This document shows, one piece after another, positions 31,891-45,139 of a stretch of DNA of 64,000 nt. The notes below the pieces were generated by a model. That model saw nothing but the letters and a program-made list of their open reading frames with translations. It ran no database searches and was not told where the DNA came from. The stretch comes from Amblyomma americanum (taxonomy: Eukaryota > Arthropoda > Arachnida > Ixodida > Ixodidae): positions 59,129,149 through 59,193,148 of the forward strand of contig NC_135505.1 of NCBI RefSeq assembly GCF_052857255.1, given 5' to 3'. Position 1 is the first letter of the stretch. Each line of letters starts with the position of its first letter. Position numbers and translations under genes: made by a program.

Positions 31891-33499
31891 TACTCACTTT
31901 TATTTCAGCACCAAGCTGCAAACTGCCATCGCACTTCACCTTAAAATCTTTATTATTTGACAAAACATCATCGTCATCAGTGGGGAAAAAAGACCCCTAG
32001 AAAAGGTTGAGCTGAGCTACTTTATCCAGGACACCACTGGGGCTCCTTGGTCATCGCTGCAACCCTGCCGGAAGCCATCCCTCTCATCTGTTGGGCGCCA
32101 TGGCAAGACTTTTTCCTTTGCGTGCTCGTTCCACCAATGATTGTCGCTTTCCTGCCGCAAATAGCGGTTCATGCCGCAGCTTTCACAGGCGACAGTCTTA
32201 CACCGGACAGCAGCCTCTGCAAACGAGGGTAGATACAAAGAACGCTACTTTCTTGGCATGTCCGAACGCAGTTACAGTTTGGGTTTGGGTGTAGTCGGTT
32301 CATCAGTGGCAATATATGCATGCACTTTTTAGTAGCACACAACGTTACTAGCTACACAATGTTTAACACAAGTTATAGTACGCGTATCCACACTGCTCCT
32401 CCTTTGGGACTTCTTGGCCTGTTTTAAAGCTGCTATATTTTTGCGCACACATTGGCCTTAAAAATTGGCGTAACTTACAATTAATCTCAGCTTAACCAAG
32501 CTGCAAGAAATGAGAGGAAACGCAGACTGGACTGGGAATTGTGTAACGACAATTACGATGCGCAAAGCAGCCGGTTGAATGAGGAACGTGAGCACAAAAG
32601 CTTCATTTTGAACCTCATGAAAGGTAGGAATTTGGTTTTTAATAGTGTAACCGCTGAAAAACTATGGCTTTCAGTGGAAACTACTCCGGGCTCGGACGCA
32701 TGTCTTTATGTCCTTCCACGTGAAACGAGACGCAACAAACTCTTGATGTTTTAGATTTAGCTGAAAAACTACATGTCAGCTAAGGGAAGCTCCAAGAAAA
32801 GTAGGTGGTGAGGCCTACTTTTAAAGAAAAAAAATTCTCCAGATTTTAAAACCAAAGTGTTTAGAGAAATCAACGGTCTAATCCATGTTTTCTTGCCAGG
32901 AAACTTTTAATCACGCCTGCGCTCTTTGCTATCACACAGGCCAGCGAGCAACGGCGAGTGGGAACTGAAGACATAGTTTCTGGCAGAGGTGGGCAAATGC
33001 CCTTATTTTTATTTTTCCTTCTTCACCCGCAATTTTGAATCCATGACCCTCCCTTACCCTCATTTTGAAAAGATATCCGACCCTCCCTCACCCTGTCGTC
33101 GAAAAATTTGCTGGTCCTCCCTCGCCATCACAGTGTCTCCCTCCTTAATCCTCACTAACAGTTGTTTCAAAACGAGTTACCCAGCAAGCAACGTACCTCT
33201 CCATGTGCGCCCAAAAAGGATGGAATGTCCAAATCTCAGTACAACATGCATAAAACATTTCCAGAGCATAGAGGCAGGAGATAGAAACACAAGCAAAAGG
33301 GCAGTGCTCCCACTAAGTGTCTAGGAACGTTTTTTTTAGATAGTGGTACGCAGAAACAAAAAATAATCATAGCATTTGAGTCCCAAAAATGTAACTGGGG
33401 GAGAACGTTCCGGGGCCAATGGTTTCCAGCAAGAAATAAGAACTGACTCCTCACTCTCTTGTCTCTTTCCCTTGCGCCACAAGCTGCGGGAAAACGTTT
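31891..33499. other. No recognised gene; one Cys-containing minus-strand frame
   Basis: A minus-strand frame at 32238-32017 reads RCKTVACESCGMNRYLRQ and then ends SWIK before a stop. It has a possible zinc-binding CxxC but matches no family that I know. 32480-32754 (+) has a lysine/arginine-rich frame (ARNERKRRLDWEL). Neither is supported as a gene. A pyrimidine-rich stretch lies at 33000-33180. Confidence 0.3.
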
Positions 33500-33830
33500 T
33501 AGTTAGTTAGTTATATTGATTTTAATGGCACAAAAGCAACTGAGGCTATGATGCGCCAAACACACGGTTAGAGCTTTTCTTAAAGGTTACGCTTTCTATA
33601 TCTAAAGTTTGTATAAAACATTGGCTTCTCTGAGAAACTTAAAAATGCTTGAAAAATCAACCAGTGCTTGATCTCCTAAAAGTAACATGGGGTGTAGTGG
33701 GATGTATTCATTGTACAATATTATGAAATATTTTTTCTCAGTTGTTCCAGTTTTGTGCATGCAATTAAAATGTGCTTTACCGTGAGTTCATCGCCACACA
33801 ATTCGCTGAGAGGTTTGTCTTTTTTTTTTG

Positions 33831-36800
33831 TCAGTAAGAAGTTGTGAGTAAGGTGTGTTTGTGTCCAGTGCGTAATCGACACAAAATAGCTTCTATGAAA
33901 CGCTCCTGATGTTTACATGATCTCCATTTTCCCAAAACGGGTTTTAAAGAATGTAGTTTGTTGTTTGCCTGTTCGTCCCATGCAATCTGCCACTTATTCC
34001 TGAGTTTACTGTGCAGTAATTTCGAAAAATCCCTCTGTGGTATGTTAACTTGTTTTATATGGCCAATTCTAGCTTGTGCTGCGCAAGCATCTGCTCTCTC
34101 TTTAACTAAAATTCCAACATGGCTAGGGACCCAGCAGAATATAATGTTAAGTTTTTGCTTTGTCATTTTAACTATGTTATGTATGATTTTTCCTATTATG
34201 GGTTCAGAAGCATTTGTAGAATGCAGCGCTTTGAGCATAGTCAGTGAATCGGTGTAAATGATGCTATTTTTTATGTATTGTTTTACTATTTGTTCTACAG
34301 CTACAAAGGTGGCATAACACTCCGCAGTAACTACCGATGCATACTTTGGCAATCGTATAATTTTTTCATTTGTTCCTTGAATTACTGCACTTCCGACATG
34401 ACTTTCTGTTTTTGAGCCATTAGTGTAAAATTCAGTGTGTCATATTTTTCTTGTAGGGCAAAGAACTCTTGTAGTATGTGCTCGTGTGGCATTTTCTCTT
34501 TGTTTACGTGTGTCAGTATGAAGTCACACACCGAAGGGAGGCTGTACCATGGTGGCAGATATTCATGTCTTTGTGCAATATTCGGTAGGGCGTCCAGCAC
34601 TGCTAAGTCTTCACATTTATCTTCAAAGCGCATCATTAGTGGCCTGATAAAATGTGGTTTATTATTGAATAATCTCCTAGATGGGCACTTGGTAACAATG
34701 GGATAGCAGAGATGTTTAGGGAGAGAACGGGTTTTTAGGATGTACGTGCATGTTAGTGTGACTCTTCTATCCTTTAGTGGGGGCTCATTAGCTTCAACAT
34801 AAAGACTATTTACCGGGGATGTTCTATATGCTCCAGTTGATAGGCGCAGCCCAAGATTATGAACAAGGTCCAGTCGTTTCAAGTAGGATGCTATTGCTGA
34901 ACCATATACTCTGCACCCGTAGTCCAGCTTGGAGCGCACTAAAGAGCGATATATTTGTAATAGGCATGCTCAATCGGACCCCCACCGTCTTCGCGAGAGT
35001 ACCTTTAATACATTGAGGGCTTGGGATGTTTTCTTTTTCAGGTTGTTAATGTGTGGTAGAAATGTAAGTTTCTTGTCAAAAGTGACGCCTAAAAATTTAT
35101 GTTCCTGTTTGACTGGCAGTGTGGTTTGATTTAAGCACAGATTGGGATCGACCTGTAGGCCTCGTCGTAGTGAGAACAAAACAGCTACTGTTTTTTGAGG
35201 GGAGAACTTGAGTCCATTTTTCTCTGCCCAAGCAGCCAGTTTATTTAATGTGATTTGTATTTGTCTCTCGCAGGACAGTATGTTGGAAGGAGTGTATGCT
35301 ATCTGTAGGTCATCTACATAAACTGAATACATTACGGACTTAGGTATTACTTTGGCCAAAGAATTCATTTTTACTATGAAGAGTGTTGTACTTAAAATTC
35401 ATCCCTGGGGTACACCATTCTCTTGGGTGAATGTCATTGACAGAGTTGCTCTTAGACGGACTCAATGTACGGTTAGTCAGGAAGTCGTTCAAGCAGTTCA
35501 GCATCCTGCCGTGGATCCCTAGCTCTGCTAGGTCATGGAGGATGCCGAACTTCCACGCGGTATCATAGGCCTTCTCCAAATCGAATAAGACCCAGATACA
35601 GTGCTGTTTGTGGATGAACGCCTCCCGGATGGTGTTTTCTAGGCGGACAAGGTGATCAGTGGTCGAGCATACTTTCTTAAATGCACATTGATGTAAATCT
35701 AAGAGTCCACGAGATTCAAGTGTCAAGGTCAGTCTAATGTTTATTATGCTTTCGAAAGATTTAGCAATGCAGCTGGTGAGGGTTATCGGTCTGTAATTGT
35801 TAGGACTTGTTGGTGGTTTTCCGGGTTTCAGGAAAGGTACTATTATTGCTTTCTTCCACTCATCAGGTATATTCCCAGTTGTCCATATTTGGTTAAAGAA
35901 TTTCAACAATGCCTGTACGGCAGCCTCCGAGAGATGGGCAAGCATAGTGTAATGCAAATTATTTAGGCCTGGTGCAGTCTTTTTACCAGAAGATAATACC
36001 CTATTCAATTCCTGGAGTGTGATGGGTTGATTGTAGTCCTCGTGCATACCTGCTGCAAATGGAAGTTTTCGTTTTTCTGCTATTGCTTTGTACTTCTGGA
36101 ACGTGATTGTGTAATTGGACGAACTGGAAACTTCAGCAAAATGCTCGCCCAGTATGTTGGCGTGTTCTTCTAATGATGTTTGTGTCCTGGGTGTAGTTAA
36201 CAGGGGACGTGTTAAAGGGGTATGGTCACTACTGAATCTACGAACTGTTTCCCACATCTTTTTGAGCTTATTGAGCTGTTTATTGAGGACACGTATTTCT
36301 CCCACGAGGATTTCTCGGCATTTCTTCGGACGAATCGCTCTCTGGCCTTGGCCCTCTTAAAGGCAATTAAGTTCTCCGCTGTGGGATACCGACGCAGAGA
36401 GCCCCAAGCTTTATTTTGTTGTTTTTTTGCCAATGTGCATACTTGCGTTCACCATACTTTATGTTTGTTGTGTACGAGTCCTGTTGTTTGTGGTATGGCT
36501 AGTGTAGCGGCCGATATTATGCATGTAGTAGACTTTTCATTAATTTCGTCCATGCTGAGGTCTTCAAAAAATTCTTTTTCTAGTGTGGCACTTGCTGTAA
36601 AAAGTGACCAGTCGGCGAGGTGAAGTTTCCAGCGCCGTGGTCTTGTGGGGATGATTGGAGTAGACGATGAGAGGCTGATGATAGTAGGTAGGTGATCACT
36701 TCCGAGAGGGACATTTAAAACATCCCATTTAAAATCGTTAAAAAGCGATAGTGATGCGAAAGCAAAATCGAGAAAGCTCGTTTTTGCTGACCTTGGGCAA

Positions 36801-37311
36801 CAATAAGTGGCTTTTCCTGTATTTAAAAGATATTATTTGAGAGGATAAAATCTTCGATTATTTTTCCCCTTGAGTCACACCGTTCGCTTCCCCAAAATGG
36901 GGAGTGAGCTTTAAAATCGCCAACTACCAGATATGGCTCCGGCAGTTGATCAATCAGGCCTTCTAAATCTTCGACTGTTAATGTGATGTGCGGGGGAAGA
37001 TATACAGAACATACGGTTATTGTTTTATAGGTAACGGCGCTGACTGCAAGTGCCTAAAGTTTTGTGTTAAGTTTAATTTCTTGAGTAGGGACGCCGCATT
37101 GAATGACGACTGCGACACCACCCGAGAGTCTATTTGACTGCTCGCGATCGCGTCGATAACTTTTATAGTGTTTTAAGATATTCACATGTTGCGGACCAAG
37201 ATTGGTCTCCTCAAGGCACAAAGCAATGGGCATTATTGACCCTAAAATATGTGTTATGTCACTGTAGTTTCTCAGTAATCCTCGACTGTTCCATTGAATC
37301 ACAAAAGCCAT
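33831..37311 (-). pseudogene. ORF2 of the I-clade LINE: endonuclease, RT, RNase H
   Basis: The start reads IQWNSRGLLRNYSDI (37300 on), the apurinic-type endonuclease N-terminus. The rest of that domain is very decayed (37050-36310). RT occupies 36305-34970: LQELNRVLSSGKKTAPGLNN, DEWKKAIIVPFLKPGKPP, VLFDLEKAYDTAWKFGIL, and YVDDLQIAY with YVDD at 35320-35309. The thumb lies at 34939-34382. RNase H lies at 34352-33831 with TAECYATFVAVEQIV, YTDSLTMLKAL and WVPSHVGI. Stops or shifts separate the blocks at about 37054, 36310, 35355, 34965 and 34380. Confidence 0.9.
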
Positions 37312-37347
37312 GTTTGTGTTGTTGAGTGGGAATGGAGCAGAAGGAAT

Positions 37348-38627
37348 TTACTTTTCTGGGCCCGTAATTAGGGGTCTGCCTTTTTTTCGCTCGAGAGAGC
37401 TGTTCCGCCACTTCAAAGCAGACGGACTGGGAGTTATATCCATCACCTCAAGAGAGATTCTGGAGGACCGCGAAGTCGCGGATGTCTGATTTTTAGGCCT
37501 CCCCCGTTGGGGAGAAGTCCTGCGGGAGGCCGACCCATTGGATGGATCTCCCTGCTTTAGGGATGACAGAGCAGCTTTCGCTGTCTCTGCCTGGGGCGTG
37601 GGTGGCTCTGCCATAGGCTCACTGAGCGTGGCCTTGGCAGATGCCAGAGTGCTGTATGGCGCACCGCTCCTGCGCACCACATCAGAAAAGGTTGTTTTTG
37701 TAGAGAAGGTGAAAGTGTTCTTCGCGTGGAAGAGTCGTCTCGCTTCCTTGAATGTGATGTTTTGTTTTGTTTTCATTGTAATGATATCTTTTTCATTGTT
37801 CCATGTTTGACATGACCTTGAATATGCTGGGTGATCATCTCCGAAGTTTGCTCAGCGAAATACTACTGCTTCAAAGTTTTCGGAAGCATGTTCTTTTGAG
37901 GCACATTTAGCGCATGTTTTGTGGCCACGACAACTCTGTGACCCGTGTCCGTATCTTTCACAATTGAAACACCTTCGTGGGTTTGGAATGTAATGGCGTA
38001 CATTTATTTTCAAATAGCCTGCTTCTATGGACTCTGAAAGTGGGTTGCAGTTGAACGTGAGGACTATGTGTTCCGTTGGGATTTCTTTGTCCTCTTTTCT
38101 TATCTTTATACGGTGTACGTTTATGACGTTTTGGTCCTTGAGGCCTTCCAGCATCTCTTCCTCAGTGAGGTGGATAAAATCTGTTTCAGAAATCACACCA
38201 CCGACGGTGTTCAAGAATTGGTGTGCAGTGATAGACACAAAGTAGCCCCAATTTGCACTTGGTTAGAAAGTTTGGAGTATTGGACGATGTCTTTTAGTTC
38301 CTGTAGTAGGTCACCATTGGGCATTTTTGACAGTTTGTAGCCTGGACCGATGGCATCAGTCAGACATTTTGAGACTAAGAATGGGGACCTAGTTCTTGCA
38401 GATTTTTCTGTTTCCTCACTATGGAGGACATGAAATTTTGGAAATGATTCCTTTGTTTTCCTGAAGCATTGAATAGTTATATCTTCGGTCCGCACTCTTT
38501 TATGAGAGCGATCAGGTTCTGAAAGCGGGAGAGCCATAGAAAAAGTTTGGTGTTCGACAGCGGTGCTAGCCGCCCACCACGGAGCCCAACATGGGGATGG
38601 GACAGGCGCCTTTAAAAAGCCCTGCAC
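37348..38627 (-). pseudogene. ORF1 (gag-like) of the I-clade LINE
   Basis: ORF1 proteins of this clade bind element RNA. The N-terminal part (38627-38211) includes FPKFHVLHSEETEKSARTR and NGDLLQELKDIVQYSKLS. A frameshift near 38235 leads to 38238-37852, with an RNA-binding fold segment (HIVLTFNCNPLSESIEAGYL) and the knuckles CFNCERYGHGSQSC and CAKCASKEHASENF. A TGA at 37854-37852 interrupts the last knuckle, and the same frame continues as GDDHPAYSRSCQTW to the stop at 37348. The last Cys of one knuckle reads Phe (SENF). Confidence 0.85.
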
Positions 38628-38639
38628 ACATCAGCTATA

Positions 38640-39150
38640 CACCGCCCCTATAAACTAATACGGCATAACACAGGGTTGTCAGCCACACATGGTTAACCCT
38701 CGCCGCCTATAAAAAGGAAAAAAACCGAGAAAGGAGGAGGGGACAGGAAAGTCGTCAGAAAGAGATAGGAAAGTGAAAGATGGAGGGCAGGACAGGAAAA
38801 GGCGACTGCCGATTTCCCCCGGTCGGGTCAGGCCGGAGGTGCCGTCTACAGGAAGCTGAGGCCAAAGTGGTGTGTTGCCTCCGCCGAGGGGCCTTAAAGG
38901 TCCAAACGCTCGGCATCGGCTCAACCACCAGGATCCCCTTTTCCCCGGACACGGCGATGCCACGCGCGGCGAGGCGCGGGTGCTCGTGTCCGTGGTGATG
39001 CACAGTTCACCATCATCCCCTTGCGGGGATGTCCCTGCGGATGCTCGGGAACCCGCGGTGTCGCCACTCACCGTCGCGACGCCTGCGAGCTGCAGGCGCC
39101 CCCCTGCGGGGCGGAGAAGGTTTTGGTCTTGCACTCGCCGTTTTGGGAGA
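38640..39150 (-). promoter_or_regulatory. 5' UTR / internal promoter region of the I-clade LINE
   Basis: A GC-rich leader matched at 31560-31880. LINEs carry internal promoters in this position, so it probably drives element transcription. No motif-level evidence was found beyond conservation between the copies. Confidence 0.6.
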
Positions 39151-41794
39151 CAAAACAGTTTAGCTCGAACAGCCGAATGAAGCAGTTAACCTTGCATCTC
39201 TCTCGGCGCATGCGTTTCTCGTGCACGTGGGCCGTCGGCTCCATGCTGCAGGCAGGCGACGGCGGTCTGCCTTTTCATCGCGCCGCCGGAAATGGCGGTC
39301 AAAAACATTCCCGTATTCTTTAGTGTTTGCAACTTCACCACGGTGCGGCGGTCCCAGCAGCCATCTCCAACTACGAGCGGTCCTCGTTGCGCCACGGTCT
39401 AGCAGAGGCGGAGTAATGGAGTCCCGTCGCTCGCCCGGCTTCCTCGCTGGACGGAAGGCATTTTGCGGACACTTATTTGCGGAGCCCTTAGCCGTTAGCG
39501 CGCAAGCCCCAGCGCACGGCAGCTCTTGCTCTCATCGCTGGGCTGTCGTGGTCTTCGTAGCATGGATTCACGGCAGGTTTTCCGCGCACCTCGGCGTGCC
39601 CAAGTAATTCCTTTGGGACTGATACAGCGGTGGCGCATCACAAGTCCTTAGCGCAGCTTCACGGCCCTACTCCATGATGCCGCTGTTCCAGGCGGCGTTC
39701 GCGGCGGCGGAGATCAAGGCAATGGGCGACTCCTAGCACGCACTCTGCATCCCTTCGCGCCTCCGACGACTGCGGCGTGTTGTTGGTGGCAGCGTGGCCG
39801 TGCACTGCTTTCATAGGTGGGAGGGACCTTCGGAGGCCCACCTCACTTGCTGCGAGTGCCGATTGATTAATTAATTCGCTCTACCTACATTGCGTTAGTG
39901 TCGGGGCCGTATAGTTTATGTTGTGTTCTCGTTGCTGGTGACCGCCCCCCCCCCCCCCCCCACCGGGTTACTTTTGCCTTGATCACGCTGATCTCGCCTC
40001 CCACGCCGTATTGTGCCGCACGCGCGGTCTGTTGTGCCATGGGTGCGCTGCGCCGGGGCTCCTACCTCAAGACGTGCCCCCTACCCGTCTGGCTCCAAGC
40101 TGTCTTATCTCCATACTTTGTCACAAGATTATAAAATGGGGTGTAACGAGGATGTAAAACGTATGTTTGAGCGTTCGCTGTGATGTGAGAAGGCGCAGGA
40201 AAGAAGGCTGCGTTGAATCCATGGTTGCAGGTCTTGCAGCCTCTTATTTCATCTCTCGGTTTCCGTTAATTTGGCAACGTCGTGAAGGTACGTCGGTTTA
40301 TTCTTTTTCGCCTCATAGAACTAATTTTTTTTCCTGTTTTGATAACACCCCAATGAAGCTTACTACAATGCTAGTGCGATAGGCAAAGCTGGAAGGAGGT
40401 TCCAACCTGCAGAAAATCCGTGACCTGAAACCGCGCATCTGCCGTGTACGCCCATATCGTCTTTTCTTTTGGCACCCAAGTTGCTCTTTACATGCCTTTG
40501 CTTCTGCTTGTGCATATATGCTTTTGTAGCCTTTAGAATATTTGCTTAAGGTCTAATAACTTTCAGCCTGCAATGAATTTTTCGGTTCATTTTTCAGATT
40601 TCTCAGAGCTAGAAAAAATTTTGCCATAATTTTATGCGGGTGCCGCAGTCCTATGAACAATGCGCAATAAATGGTGCATACTTATACGTCTGATGTTCGT
40701 ATTCATCTAAATGCAAAACGCACACCTAGTAAACTGAAATAACATCTGTATTGCGCTGCTATTTCATGTTATATGAGCGGGATTGGACGACTTTAGAATT
40801 CATATTTTCCTCTGTGTGTAAAATACTAGCACGTTACAAGTAAGCAGGTAAGTCCAGGACGGCCGAGCCAGCATGCATTCACACGAGTGGACTGATATAT
40901 TACACCACCTAAAACGTAACCATGTGCCTGAAATTTGGCACATATGAGCGCGTAGACGCTCGAAGGCTGCATGGAAAAGGAGAAATAATTTTATTGAGCC
41001 AGAGCTGATAAATCGAGCATGAACCTTTTGGGGCTTTCCTTGGGACGCACAACTTTTTGTATACTGCTAGTTGTGGGGACGTTTTTTGGTTCTGTTCAGG
41101 AAAAATTAGCACCTCCTGGGAAGATTCCAAATGTCCCGATGGGCTATATTTTGGAGATCTTGAGGAGGTTTTGTGTTTGTTGGGTATTTGTTGCAATTGG
41201 CAACTTCTGGCGATATTACTGCGTAATAAACACATATGGGACGCCCTCAAGGCACTATTCAAAGACAAGCTAGATGCTTACACTCTTGTGTGTGTACGTG
41301 TCTGTGTGTTGTTTGAGTTTATACATGATTGATAACCAAGGCAATTACGAGTTGAGCACCAGCATATCAATATGCTATTACTTCTGGCATGTACTGCATG
41401 CATACTGTGCCCTGTACTTATACCATTTCATTGTTATCTATATGCACTGCTAAAATGAATCAGCGCGTTGTTCTGTGTGTAAAAAACTAATGTATGCAAC
41501 AATATTTAGAAAACAACGCATTAGCGTTTACCGCGACAATTACAATAAGTTCTAAGCACACAAGAATCTTAGAACAAGGAAGGTTTCTAGGTCGCTTAAT
41601 TCCTATTACGCGATGACACTGCGACAGCACTGGGTCTTTTGAATTTCACTGCTTCTAATCTCCCGCCATTTCGTGCGGTTTGCTACATGCTCGTCTGATG
41701 ATGCTTCCACGTGCACAGATGGCAGATGATGAAAACCACGCTTTCTGACTACCGCCTGAGAGACTGCGCGTTTATTGGCCACACAACAAGTCAA
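39151..41794. other. No recognised gene; poly-C tract
   Basis: CpG-rich to about 40100, then AT-rich. A run of 18 C at 39944-39961. Open frames (39221-39607 +, 41057-41332 +, 41268-40909 -) show no motif that I can defend. The frame at 41057-41332 (LRNKHIWDALKALFKDKLD) has a faint LINE C-terminal look. Confidence 0.35.
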
Positions 41795-42640
41795 AGTAAA
41801 TAACCTTTAGAAACAAAAGAGACTCTGACCTTCTTGGAGTATTCTTGGGGAGAGAGCAAATTGAAGAGGCGCCACTTGCGATAATCATAGGTCCGTTCAT
41901 AGACGCCAAGAGCCACAACGCGGAAGTGATTAGGCGAATGCAGGCAACAACTGAGCAGGTGGCGAGAATAATTAGTAGGGTATCGAACCACAACCATGGG
42001 CTTAAAGAAAAATAAATTATAATGTTAATACTGGCTTTTATTGTGAGGAACGCAGGAACAGAACGATTATTACAATGGACATTCAAAATACTGTAGATGA
42101 AGTTACTGAAAGTCATTAGATATCGCAAAGGATGCGGCTGCAATGAGGCAGGACAGGAAGGGACGTACTCGATAGACTAGGGCTCCCATGCATGTGGTAT
42201 ATGATGAACAGAGATGACTTGGGACATAAGCTTAGAATCAAGATCGAGGTGCAGCTGATTCCGAATATCATAAGAAAAGAAAGAAGGCCAGGGCGAACGC
42301 CATCAGGAGAGCATGGGGTGCGATGGAAGAGGCAATTTACGTGGACGCGGCAGGAACGGTCAAAGGGAAATGAGCGATAGCATGCACAGACGGCCGTTGG
42401 AAATTAGTTAATGGGGCATCAATTCAATTTTAGAGAATCGCCCAGACTAAGGAAGTGGCGATAGCTTTATTGATGGTTTCCAGGATGTTGTGTGTTATTA
42501 CGTACTCCCAGACAGCATGTCGTTACTATACAGGAGGAAGGATTGGTAAACTGGTAAACAAGCAAACATAATTATGAGAACTCCAGGATACTCTGGGGAT
42601 GTTGGAAACGAAGGCGCACACGACGCTTCCCGCAATTTTA
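41795..42640 (+). pseudogene. I-clade LINE relic (RT end and RNase H)
   Basis: The plus strand reads TTEQVARIISRVSNHNHGLKEK (first 20 residues meant), parallel to AAEQVGRIISRVSHRRYGMK in the LINE at 57230-59285. It then has very decayed RNase H pieces near 42440-42540, where EVAIALLMVSRM precedes TYSQTA in place of the usual YSDS-A motif. Many frameshifts. Confidence 0.6.
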
Positions 42641-43397
42641 CCGGGTCCACGAAGATTCGCATTAACATAATTACTCTTAAATACTATAAAGCAAGAGCGA
42701 TGCCATTGAACATTTCAGATTAACAAGAAGAGTACACGCCGAACCACTAAAGATTTTAAAAAAGAAAGCAAGAGGTCATTCTAAGGAAATTGCAGTCGAA
42801 TGCTTATATAAATCCTGTCAAATTCAGCTATATGTGTCCAGATTTGTTTTATGCGCACAGCGCCTTCTGCTGCTGTCAGCGAATCTCATCGAAGTCAAAA
42901 ATGATGCAATATTACGAAATTTACATCATATGATATATTAACCAAAGTATGCCAGTCCAGGTTAAGCAAAAGCATAGAGACTCAAAATAAATGTTGGAAA
43001 ACTACGGCGAATGGTGCTAGGGCACGTTAACTCGTGGTTAACTCCTAGCTAAACCGCCCGTAATTTTTTTGCTTTCACGCCTAGGTATTATCCAAAAGCC
43101 GAGCGTCAATTCTCTACCATGCCTGCAAGAATAAAATCAGGCGCGCGATTACGTTGTCAGCCGCCTGACCAGGGACAGAAATAAAGCAAGAGATGTTCCT
43201 GAGCACAATCTTTTCTTGTTTAGCACATCGTACAAATCAAGGCGGAGCGAGCGAAAATTTTGACGAAGATGGTCAAGCTGCTCTTTTATTTCTATGGTCA
43301 GACTACAGTGGTTGGCTTTACCCACCACATTGCGGCACCTTTTTCCTACACCACAATTTCAGCGAAAATATAAAATAGATAGAAGGCACGGTTTATG
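42641..43397. other. No recognisable gene
   Basis: Nothing identifiable on either strand. Confidence 0.35.
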
Positions 43398-43600
43398 CAG
43401 GTTTAACGTCCCAAAGCGACTCAGGCTGTGAAAGACGCCGTAGTCAAGGGCTCCAGAAATTTCTACCACCTGGGATTTTTAACCTCCACTGACATCGCAC
43501 AGTACACGGGCCTATAGAATTTCGCCTCCATCTACATTCGACCGCCGCGCCCGGGATAGAACCCGCGTTATTCCAGCAGACAGAAGATACGACTTCACTA
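43398..43600 (-). repeat. Ruka-related SINE body, minus strand
   Basis: Contains the family landmarks in minus orientation: gccgtagtcaagggctccag, ctaccacctggga, ctgacatcgcacagtacacg, and gggatagaacccgcg as the B-box complement. The tRNA head beyond it is degraded. It seems a different subfamily from the copy at 29751-30054 (leader aacgtcccaaagcgactcag). Confidence 0.7.
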
Positions 43601-44179
43601 AACTAGTCAGTGTAAAAGAAAAAATTTCACACCAACGCCACCAACAGGTTTGATTTGAAAGTGGAATTTCGTAGAAGTATTTTTTGCGCTTCAGCCAGGT
43701 CTTTGACACCTCATTGAGCTTAAATCGCACTTCGTAACGTGAAACAATGCTTAGAACTGTAGAATTAAGCTGCCTTAATAGGTATAATTTCTACATGTTT
43801 TACTCTACACTGTGTTCATCTGAATAATGACTGCGATACCACGGTTCGCTGTGAACCAGCGGCCACCCGCACGGCCCGGGCAGTGCCCCTTTGTTTGAGC
43901 ACTATACAGAATGTTTCACTTAGGATTTTGCACCTTTTTTAAAAAATAGGAGTTTTGAATTGGAAGAGAGCTTGTTTGGCATAGCATTGTCAGCGGTGCA
44001 GTACATCCTGGCGACGGAGAAGGCGTGTGGCTCCCCGCCTTTCGTGTTCACCTCGTGTACCTCCGGACTGCTGGAACTAATTCTTTCCCGGTAACCTTCA
44101 ACCTAAGAACGAGCGCTTTAAAACCTAAATTCACAACTGGCTGCACAGACAAGAAACATTAGCCCGGAGTACGGTTTGG
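43601..44179. other. No recognisable gene
   Basis: Nothing firm. acagaatgtttcacttagg near 43907 resembles the end of a dispersed repeat known to me only loosely. Confidence 0.3.
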
Positions 44180-45090
44180 GCCTCCGCACTTGTCTCAGAC
44201 TGTGCCTCTTGTCCTTACTCGCCCTCACAGCATCATGTCTTTCCTCCCTCATCCTCGTGCTAACGCGATCGCAATTTCGTCGGCAACTTCTCTGCTCCAC
44301 CCTCGCAAAGTGGAAGCTGTCGTCGCTGACGTCGCTGACCCCGGCCGCTTACATCGTTTTCCACCACCTCCCGCCGCGTCTATATAGGCCACCTCATGTT
44401 CCGAAATTTTGCAGAATGTGATTTCTAATGCCTCGGCTCGTTTTTGCCTCCTGTGTGTTATATTCCGGGTGCAAGTTTTTTTTGGCAGCGGTGGAATCAT
44501 CAGAGTTTGTCTGACTTCCCTATCTACCTCCACTTTTTCCGTAGGACCCCTATCCGGTTTTATTTCAACTTTGGTCAGAATGGCTGATCCGGTCCTCGGG
44601 GTGCTAAGTCTCTCAATTTGAAAGCTTCGCACCGCCTCCGCCAATTCTACCCAGGTGTTGTGTATCCTTGAGGCATATCAGTCTCGCTGTAGATGTGCAC
44701 ACGGCCAGGCCCAGCGCTCTTTTTACGCATTTTCTTATGATGAGAGTCTCAATCTTTTCTATTTCCACCGCTGTCAAATGAAGATACCGCGTTGCGTAGC
44801 TCACCCGGCCGAAGAAGTTCGCCCGTACTAGTTTAATCAATTTTTTTCAATTAACCCTCGGCCCCCGCGAGCCACCCGCCTAATTAGGCTCAGGGTCTGC
44901 ATAGCGTGGTTCTCCAGCCTTCTGGTAGTCTCGCCATTATTTCCGTGTGACTGGAGAATCAGGCCCAAGATTCGGATTTGCTCGACTATTTGTGCCTCCT
45001 TACCCACCAATTTAATTTAGATTTCCGACGGTGACTTGCATCTTAAGTGCTTCGGGTTGTACAGAAATAATTCTGATTTCTAATTTTCAT
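44180..45090 (-). pseudogene. I-clade LINE relic, minus strand (RT end and RNase H)
   Basis: Minus strand from 45060: EQIRILGLILQSHGNNGETT, LIRRVARGGRGL, then YATRYLHLTAVEIEKIETLI (44790-44730), KCVKRALGLAVCTSTARL, LAEAVRSFQIERLSTPRTGS, IPPLPKK and, in RNase H, VAYIDAAGGGG then EVADEIAIALARG. The order matches the LINE at 57230-59285. Frameshifts separate the blocks and the 3' end is missing. Confidence 0.78.
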
Positions 45091-45139
45091 CTATATCTGA
45101 TCTGATTTCTATATCGGACTACTGATCTAGAAGAATAAT

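Larger units (their letters stand above)
33500..39150 (-). mobile_element. I-clade LINE, near full length, inactive
   Basis: Read on the minus strand: 5' UTR (39150-38640), ORF1 (38627-37348), ORF2 with endonuclease, RT and RNase H (37311-33831), and a 3' end near 33500 with a (TAAC)n tail (ctaactaactaa on the minus strand). RNase H plus a two-knuckle ORF1 is the I-clade plan. Every domain has stops or frameshifts. Confidence 0.9.

Noticed and set aside
32797..32822. 9-bp stem hairpin as a terminator or histone-type signal
   Set aside because: It has no nearby gene, and the stem sequence does not fit the histone 3' consensus.
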